Below, in pieces: positions 58,601 to 64,000 of a stretch of 64,000 bases of DNA. The stretch's first letter is position 1. Each line of letters begins with the position of its first letter. The stretch spans positions 744,001 through 808,000 of the forward strand of contig OY752143.1 in assembly GCA_963573315.1 (NCBI GenBank), given 5' to 3'. A program made the position numbers and the translations under genes. The stretch comes from Entomortierella parvispora (Eukaryota; Mortierellomycota; Mortierellomycetes; Mortierellales; Mortierellaceae). Below the pieces are notes generated by a model. That model saw only the letters and a program-made list of their open reading frames with translations, did not search any database and was not told the origin of the DNA.

Positions 58601-58690
58601 GCCTACTTGGTTGGTGCCCTGCTCAGCTACTTCTCCATTACTCAGGCTGCGAAAATGCTCTACTTGCGCGTCTTCAAAACCTGGTTCTAA
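55616..58690 (+). CDS. Magnesium-translocating P-type ATPase, MgtA/MgtB-like (P3B)
   Basis: Intronless coding region, 1024 aa. The P-type core is complete: actuator TGEA at ~210-213, LSVAVGLTPEMLPMIV in the M4 region, phosphorylation Asp in VLCTDKTGTLT (~441), PFDFVRRRMSVV, a KGAVEEML nucleotide-domain loop, ILLEKSL, and hinge GDGINDAPAL (~761). The assignment to P3B rests on the C-terminus (PMLPIHILVQNLMYDLSQ; FQTAWFVEGSLTQLLVIHII; RTPKIPFIQSMAAWP), which follows bacterial MgtA closely. Relative to bacterial MgtA there is an extra ~65-70-residue segment after TGEAMPVEK (about 221-300). Probably imports Mg2+ across the plasma or an internal membrane. The TGEA in place of TGES is a noted variation. 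Absence of coding introns in an intron-rich neighbourhood, with introns only in the leader, is compatible with acquisition from bacteria. Confidence 0.92.
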   Translation: MAPSNVNKKIEALKAHHGVVYDTVTSVSSITSALPAGSEFEGLLPLNDEEVARAKEKYGKNVISFGNDLTWYKILFQATVHPFNILLVFLAIGTIATGSLSGGVIMFVMVVISTALRFWQEWKSAAAAQALKSMVSTLINVTRLYSVPDYRDPTPEDVARIMSHATVRMDVPIEDVVPGDWVQLSAGDLIPADVKIIESKDLFVSQAALTGEAMPVEKFSSSSEAMASWNGDQQNSYDNMAKQAVPMDATAIVLEKSSGEGLEETSMATAAPSKGKAMRAIYACFGIRYFAPETAVDAPDVGLDRPDICFMGTSVVSGTATVLVEKTGENTFFGSMAKELSKRKPENAFQLGVRNISWVFFGMMFVLVPPVLLINGLTTKGWSDAVLFALSVAVGLTPEMLPMIVNSNLARGAWLMSKKRCIVKNLDAIINLGSMDVLCTDKTGTLTDNKVVLVRHLDYNGKASMQCLQLAFLNSRFQTGLKNLLDVAVVEYFEKTASALPMYESLGEGGPAVGSGLTPAAVTLAARYLKLDEIPFDFVRRRMSVVIKDLSDDQSMMVSKGAVEEMLRICTKIVIPRGGAEGLSTDICTAEKSESTVALDLLQRSAEDQIQTLTPELAEHLIEMNKDLNIDGLRVVAVAYKNIDKVKDNYGLVDECDMVFAGLIGFLDPPKESTAPAIKELMSLGVEVKVLTGDSAAVCRKVCQEIDLPIQSIVTTDDLVGLDDEKFAEVALKATIFAKLTPLQKSQVIRALKRADRVVGFLGDGINDAPALAEADIGISVDTATDIAKESADVILLEKSLTVIAESVLLGRTTYGNTLKYIVMAISSNFGNVFSMLIASAWLKFLPMLPIHILVQNLMYDLSQTTIPWDRMDPEFLKVPHRWSMKSILRFMVFMGPWSSPFDITTFLFMFFHYNIRTPDDNVTMFQTAWFVEGSLTQLLVIHIIRTPKIPFIQSMAAWPIVTSSILFSVAAIALPYIPVIQDLLTFHPLPALYYAYLVGALLSYFSITQAAKMLYLRVFKTWF

Positions 58691-58868
58691 ATGGGCTCGT
58701 TGAATAAAATAAATGCCTACGGCTTGGTGCTCTGGTTACCTATTTACTTCTCCATTACTCAAAACTTGGTTCTAATCCTGCTTGCTTGGGTCCATTACTC
58801 AGGCTGCGAAAATGCTGTACTTGCGCCTCTACAAAATAATACAAAACCTGGTTCTGAATGGGTTCTTC
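58628..58868 (+). repeat. Partial tandem repeats of the ATPase C-terminal coding end
   Basis: Copy 1 is the true gene end (58628-58700: tacttctccattactcaggc through acctggttctaaatggg). Copy 2 at ~58744-58775 has tacttctccattactc then jumps to aaaacttggttcta. Copy 3 at ~58791-58868 has ccattactcaggctgcgaaa, atgctgtacttgcgcct and acctggttctgaatggg. Copies 2 and 3 lie after the stop codon. Confidence 0.9.
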
Positions 58869-59110
58869 GATTTATTTGACTGCAGTTTTTTTTTTACAAA
58901 AGTGCGACACAAACGACTCGGTCGTTACACGATACTTCCAAGCCGTCCTTGGATCCAAGGTCGTGCTCCCTTGAGAACAAGAGCGATTCTGGCGCTTGTA
59001 TCTGGATCCTTGGGGATGTGTGCCCGGACATGGTGACTAATCAGTGGATGAAGAAAGGGGCATTAGTATCGTGACACTATGTCGTCTACAAAAACCAAAA
59101 TTTCTACATC
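58691..59110. other. Spacer carrying degenerate copies of the ATPase 3' end
   Basis: Convergent 3' region. It contains two partial repeats of the last coding ~70 bp of the ATPase (see the repeat entry), then a T10 run near 58885-58894. No independent gene. Confidence 0.6.
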
Positions 59111-62100
59111 TTACATAAAGTCAATGATTTGCTCAAAGGTGCTCAGGCCCGGTGTTGCTCCCACTTCCAGCTGATCAGATATCATGCAAAATAACTCCAC
59201 CAATACTACCAGGAAATATCCTGTCGTTCCTCCGATCTGCAGCTTCTCAAACCGATGGACCAAGGGGCCGATCAGTCCACAAATAAAGAGGAGTTGAACA
59301 TCGGTTCTGAGGCTCTGGTTCTTCTTCTTCTGGACCGGCTCTCCATCCACAGGCTTTGGCTCTTCTTTCTCATTCTCCTCGATCGGATCCAATCCATGCA
59401 CGGTTCTTTTGTGTCCATTTAGCCCTCCCAAGATGGTACCGTTGGCATCCTCGGGCTCAGGGGAGATGTGACGATCCTCGATACTCTCGTCCCGCAAAGG
59501 ATCATATTGATTGTTGAATCGAATAAGTGACGATGCGCCTTGGTTGTTGTAGTTCAAAAGACTCGAACCTTGAGGTGGTGGGAGGCACGTTCCCAGCCGC
59601 CAGTTTTCCAGACATTTCATTACCCTGAGCAAAATATCCGCAGAAGAGTAATGGGCCACGGCATGAAAGAAAGTCAGAAATGAGTTGGGCATATTCGATC
59701 GGTAATTGTTCCGATTGTTTGAATAACATGTGAATAGCGTCGACAACAGCATGTCCTGGGCAGTGGTTCGTTTGTTGGAGCTGGTTGGTGTGTAGGTTGT
59801 TGATCCCGATGATTTGAAAGACTGTGTGGAAGCAGGCGTCGTGGGTGTGGAAGGAGTGTCTACTCCTTTTCTCCCTGGTGTGTTGTTCGCGTTCCCAAGA
59901 GCAGATCGCTTGTTTAGTGTTGCAGCTGCAGCTGCAGCTCTCGAGTCTGCTGTGGAATTTGTAGAGACTGTTGATGCTTGAAGTAAAGTCTCATCTGTTC
60001 GGGTGAAAGCATCGACCTCCATAAAGAAGACATCCATGAACTCCTTTGGTAGCGCCGATAGTAGCAGTCCCGCAGCATGGATCACTCTAGCTTCCGGGAC
60101 GACCTTGCAGGAGCTGGAGCTGTGACCATGCGACGTAGATCCTGATGATGACGAGGCAGACCTGGAAACAGTGCGTTTACCAAGGACGAGGTTCAGCATC
60201 TGAGAGACAAAGACCTCCTTCGAGACTGGAGATGCCAAGGTTTCAATGATGGCAACGTAGAGCCCTTGTGTTGCCGGGTTGGAAATCTCTCGGTAATGAC
60301 GTTCAGGCATCGAGGGATCGGTTTTATAGCCACATTCCTTTGGATCAATACTGACGGCCAGTTTGCGACAGATATCATGAACATATGTTTCATCAAACAG
60401 CTCTTCAGGTCTACCGCCCATCTCCTGAGCATAGTCGGTCAGGATCGGAGTGAGCTCGACTTGCTTGAAATCGATAAGTTTTAGGAGAGCCTTTGTAACC
60501 CTTGGATCCCTGAGCGTCGGCGATTCATTATAGTAAAGTAGGGTGTCGCGGACAAATCCAATTGGCGTACTATGGTATAGGTAAAGGCACCCAAACTTGT
60601 CCAAGAAGGTGACCAATGTGTCGGTCATCTGATACTCGATGAACCGTCCAATGATCATGTCAAAGATGTTCAGGAGTCGAAGAAGAACATTGTTGTAGCT
60701 GGTCAGCAGATTCATTTCCAACGGTGGTTGGATCGGATTGGTTCCATTCCTGACTTCATGAGCCTCAAATCCAAAATATTCTGGGTAGCGGGAAAGATAT
60801 TGCTGTAGTTTTTCATAATAGGCATCCTCTTCCCAAGGACGAGGGCTGATTCCAATCGAAGTCCAGTGAGATATGCGGTTAGAGAGTTCCGAGGAATTAA
60901 TCGTCATCTGGATCAGGATTTTGAGGCCCAAATCACCAGAGCGAGAAGGATGACCCGTCATAAGTGCCAGTAGAGTATGCTCAATGGTCAGCAATTGGTA
61001 CTTCCATACGAGTTCCTCGAACATCCGGACGACAAAGTCAACTGATCCAGTAGCAGTCGGGTTCTTGGGATCCAGTTTCCAGAGTGCATAGTCGATCAGT
61101 TGCTGGGTATATGTCGACATATGAGAGGGCGGGAATTGAAGCATCACAGCGCGGACGTCCTCCAGCATTGTCTCCGAGATTTGTTGGTGAATCATGATGA
61201 TCTCCCAGAAAACGCACAAAAAGGATGGGTGGTTGGCCATATCGGAATAGTGGCTAAGCAGGAATGTGTTCGGCTCTGTTCCCTTTGGAACCAATAGCAC
61301 ATTGTGCACAGATGTGCCTTCGAGTAGCGTTGATACTTCCAGCTCTGTCACTGCTCCAGGAATGCCCTTAACATCGCCAGCTTGCTCCTGCGCGTGGTAG
61401 AACTCGCGGACTGGTTCTGGGAAAAAGGCCATAATTTCCTCCGTCCAAACAAGAGGGTGCTTGTGCAAGATTTGCAGGATCTCCGTGATGATCCCGAGCG
61501 GCGCATCACCTTGACCTCTAAGCTTGATAACTCTGGCCACCGTCATTACGGCCCTACGGGCTAGAGCCTCCGACTCTTCAAACCAGAATGGTCGCTCTCT
61601 CTTGTTATCAACCAACGATCGGAGGAATTTGTGGCTCGTCTGAATACCTAGAGCACTGTGGTTGCAGGTCTCCACCACGTTATGCAGAGCGCGATGTTTT
61701 GTCACAGAGAGCGCAAACTTCATGTAGTGAAGCAGATGAGCACATGTGGCTGTGAACTTCAGAGGCCGGATCAGACGGTAGTTAAGGAGCTGCAGTACCG
61801 TGAACTGCCATCGCGTTACTTCTGCAGGGACCTCAGCCATCGTCTTTGGCAGTCGATCGTAACGCCGCAGCTTGTCAAACAGAACCTTGATCACGGGCTC
61901 CACGGAGCAAGGTGTGCTGGAGAGCAGCTTATAGACAACGTCGATCACATAGGGCGAGACAAACTTGACTTGGGGCGGTGGATCTCCATGAAATCGAGGT
62001 CCTTGTTCGCCGTCCAACATCATTTTGTATATTAATCCAAGCAACCTGGCGAAAGCAGACGAAAGGGTTAGATTCATCGAAAATGGGGCAGACATCGCAA

Positions 62101-64000
62101 CATCGTCTCCAATGCACAGCATCTTTTACCTGTGCTTAGTGTCAATATTCAACATGTCCAGTAACTTGTAGCTCAGAGTTCCACCCATCAAAAACATGTT
62201 GGACGCATCCAGCTCTGGCTCTTTGCCCTGATAATTGGGAACAAGATAAATAAAGAGCGTTCCAGCGACGATGTGTTGCCTCAGTTGTGATTCCATTGCG
62301 ATCTTGACATTCTCCTGCATCGAGAGATTGGACAGCGAGGTCGTGTCCTGGACATTGTTTTTGTACTTTGCTACAAAGTAGGACTGGATGTTGTAGCACA
62401 CTTGTGAATAATACGGCCAGATAATGGCGAGCTTTGGGTGACGAAATTTCATCATGGTTCTATCCCGAATATGTCCTTGCTGATGACTAATGGCGCACTG
62501 CAGAGCGAGATCGCGAAGATAGAATCCGTCCTTGGAGTTCACCTGGTCCTCGTTATACAGGGCAATCAAAAGCTTGAAGAGATGCTCATCTCCTGCATAG
62601 TCTTGTGTCAACAGTTTGTCCTTGCCTCCGACTTTTTCGATGTGAATGAGTTGCAAGAGCAGGAAAATGAGAGTGTTGTCCTTTTCGAGTTCTGCAGGTG
62701 CTTTGTCCGACGGAACAGTAAGTGCATAGTAATCTGCAATGAGATCCTCATACAAGACAGAGTATCCTGTGGGGTAGATGTTGGAAATTTGTGACAGTTC
62801 GGATCCCACAAAAGCGTAAAGTTGGTCGGACAGTTCAATCAAGAGTTCCATGAAGTCGATATTGTCAGGAACGACCATTTCTGGGTTCGGCAAGACCGGT
62901 ACAGTGAGATCCGCCTGACGTGACTCGTGAAATCGGCTGTGACGCTGAATGCAGCGTATGACATCCCTTGTTTTCACTACTAGCGATTCTCGCAATGCTG
63001 ACACGCCAGTGGGGTTGTGAGGAAGTTGCCGGATCATGAAGAAAATCTCGTCTGAGGGTGCGCGTTGATACAGCAAGTCTCCGAACAGACTAACGTATGT
63101 AGTCATATGTCCATCCCGCATCCCATCGGCCTATGTTGGTATTATAAAAAGTTAGACAGGGTATCACTACAATCTTGTTTCCTAAAGCACATTCATAGCG
63201 ACGTGGATTCATACATAATCGCCCGTGAACATCAAGTGGCTTGGTCTCTGTGAAAGGTTCGTAAACTCATGTTGCCGACTAACTTGAGAGATCAGAGGCC
63301 ATGAAGCATCTGGCGGCATGACTAGTGATGCTAGATCGCGTCGACGCCGCTGAAGGTGGTTCATAAAGGATTCCAATGTCCAGTGCACAACAACTCCTGG
63401 GGGGAACACTTGAGGGATCTATCACGATATAAAGGCGATCAAAACAGGATTAGAGGCTATAAAGTCACACAGCACCCTGTTGAATGAAGTTGATCCTCAC
63501 CTCGCGAAGAAGGTCGTAGTATGTAACATGTGAAGACTTTGTGGCACTTGGGATTTCCAGGAAAGCTCGAATGACTTCCAGCCCTTTAGTAGCGCAGTCT
63601 CGCTGATCTTGGTTGCAGTTCAATGGCAGAAGATTGATCTTTTTGAGGAGCGACGTCACGATCGCCACTGCGGTATCAGAGGGGATCGTCTCGCAGTCGG
63701 GTTGGCGCAAACATCTGAGGAGCAATGACATGGTCCCGATCCATTGAAACTGATTTGATACATCCAGATATTGGGTCAGTTGAACAAAGGATCTGCTCAG
63801 TGATATTGGTGATTTGATCCGATCGTACAGAGGAAGGGTCGAATTGGGGAGAAAGATATTGTACAAGAGGGCGAGCAGTAACGCCGACTTTGCAGGCGAT
63901 TGCAGAGAGCTGTGGTACATTTGAAAAAGAAATGCAAGAGGCTCGTTCTATGTTGTGTGATAAGAGAGGTAGAGAACTGACGCGTCAGCATCGCAGGCAA
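59111..64000 (-). CDS. MED23: Mediator complex subunit 23 (5' end outside window)
   Basis: Large Mediator tail subunit linking activators to RNA polymerase II. The gene runs off the right edge, so the start is missing. Several exons are visible (a large 3' exon to 62046, 62126-63121, smaller ones around 63293-63424 and 63510-63946, and a fragment at 63982-64000), together ~1,500 residues. Matches to animal MED23 by memory of the family: SAPFSMNLTLSSAFARLLGL, AFFPEPVREFY, VWKYQLLTIEHTLLALM, SNRISHWTSIGISPRPWEED, SYNNVLLRLLNIFDMIIGRF, KFGCLYLYHSTP, NPATQGLYVAIIETLA and QLLFICGLIGPLVHRFEKLQ near the end. A Ser/Thr-rich low-complexity insertion (~59800-60170) is fungal-specific. No frameshift noticed. 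Confidence 0.87.

Overview
This window is nuclear DNA from a filamentous, early-diverging fungus. I favour Mortierellomycota (Mortierella/Linnemannia-like), but this is an impression from gene content and style, not a proven assignment. The support is eukaryotic: genes with short GT-AG introns (about 55-180 bp), nuclear housekeeping genes (delta-COP, valyl-tRNA synthetase, TAF4, MED23, GRR1), Q-, S- and H-rich low-complexity proteins, small Cys-rich secreted proteins, a eukaryotic tRNA with internal A/B boxes, a Tc1/mariner element and a gag remnant.

Layout, left to right. 1-432: 3' end of a coiled-coil protein. 1332-3992 (-): coatomer delta. 4860-5864 (+): SDR/epimerase-like protein. 6061-6423 (+): 12-Cys secreted protein. 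7174-9858 (-) and 10103-11674 (+): a head-to-head pair of an APC amino-acid permease and a CPA-type cation/H+ antiporter. 12266-15982 (-): F-box/LRR-like protein. 18579-21642 (-): GRR1-type SCF F-box/LRR protein. 23257-23328 (+): tRNA-Thr(AGU). 23790-25418 (-): polyQ protein. 26126-27265 (-): APS kinase (MET14) carrying an apparent 2-nt frameshift. 27698-31147 (-): valyl-tRNA synthetase with a possible upstream mitochondrial start. 31517-37000 (-): full-length ABCC (MRP-type) transporter. 37517-39385 (-): acetyl-CoA C-acetyltransferase (ERG10). 39386-40664: intergenic, with a small repeat-containing ORF. 40665-40982 (+): QQG-repeat small protein. 41291-44473 (+): TAF4. 44645-45127 (-): secreted double-psi beta-barrel (expansin/RlpA-like) protein.

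45676-48682 (+) is an F-box gene split by a 1472-bp Tc1/mariner copy with about 260-bp terminal inverted repeats, a TA duplication and an internally deleted transposase. 48813-50585 (+) is an unknown low-complexity protein and 50881-51168 (-) a 10-Cys secreted protein. 51.2-55.6 kb is gene-poor and holds a degenerate LTR-type gag and the stop-interrupted remnant of a membrane protein. 55616-58690 (+) is an intronless MgtA-like (P3B) P-type ATPase with spliced 5' UTR introns and degenerate copies of its own 3' end downstream. 59111-64000 (-) is MED23, running off the right edge.

The genes do not form one pathway. They fall into ordinary themes: ubiquitin ligase adaptors, Mediator/TFIID, membrane transport (APC, CPA, ABCC, P3B), sulfate activation, the mevalonate entry step, and secreted effector- or wall-type proteins. 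I found no convincing multi-gene undescribed system. The best leads are the disrupted F-box locus, the P3B ATPase and its tail duplications, the MET14 frameshift, the WSG-repeat ORF, and the multiple-of-3 intron in the antiporter.
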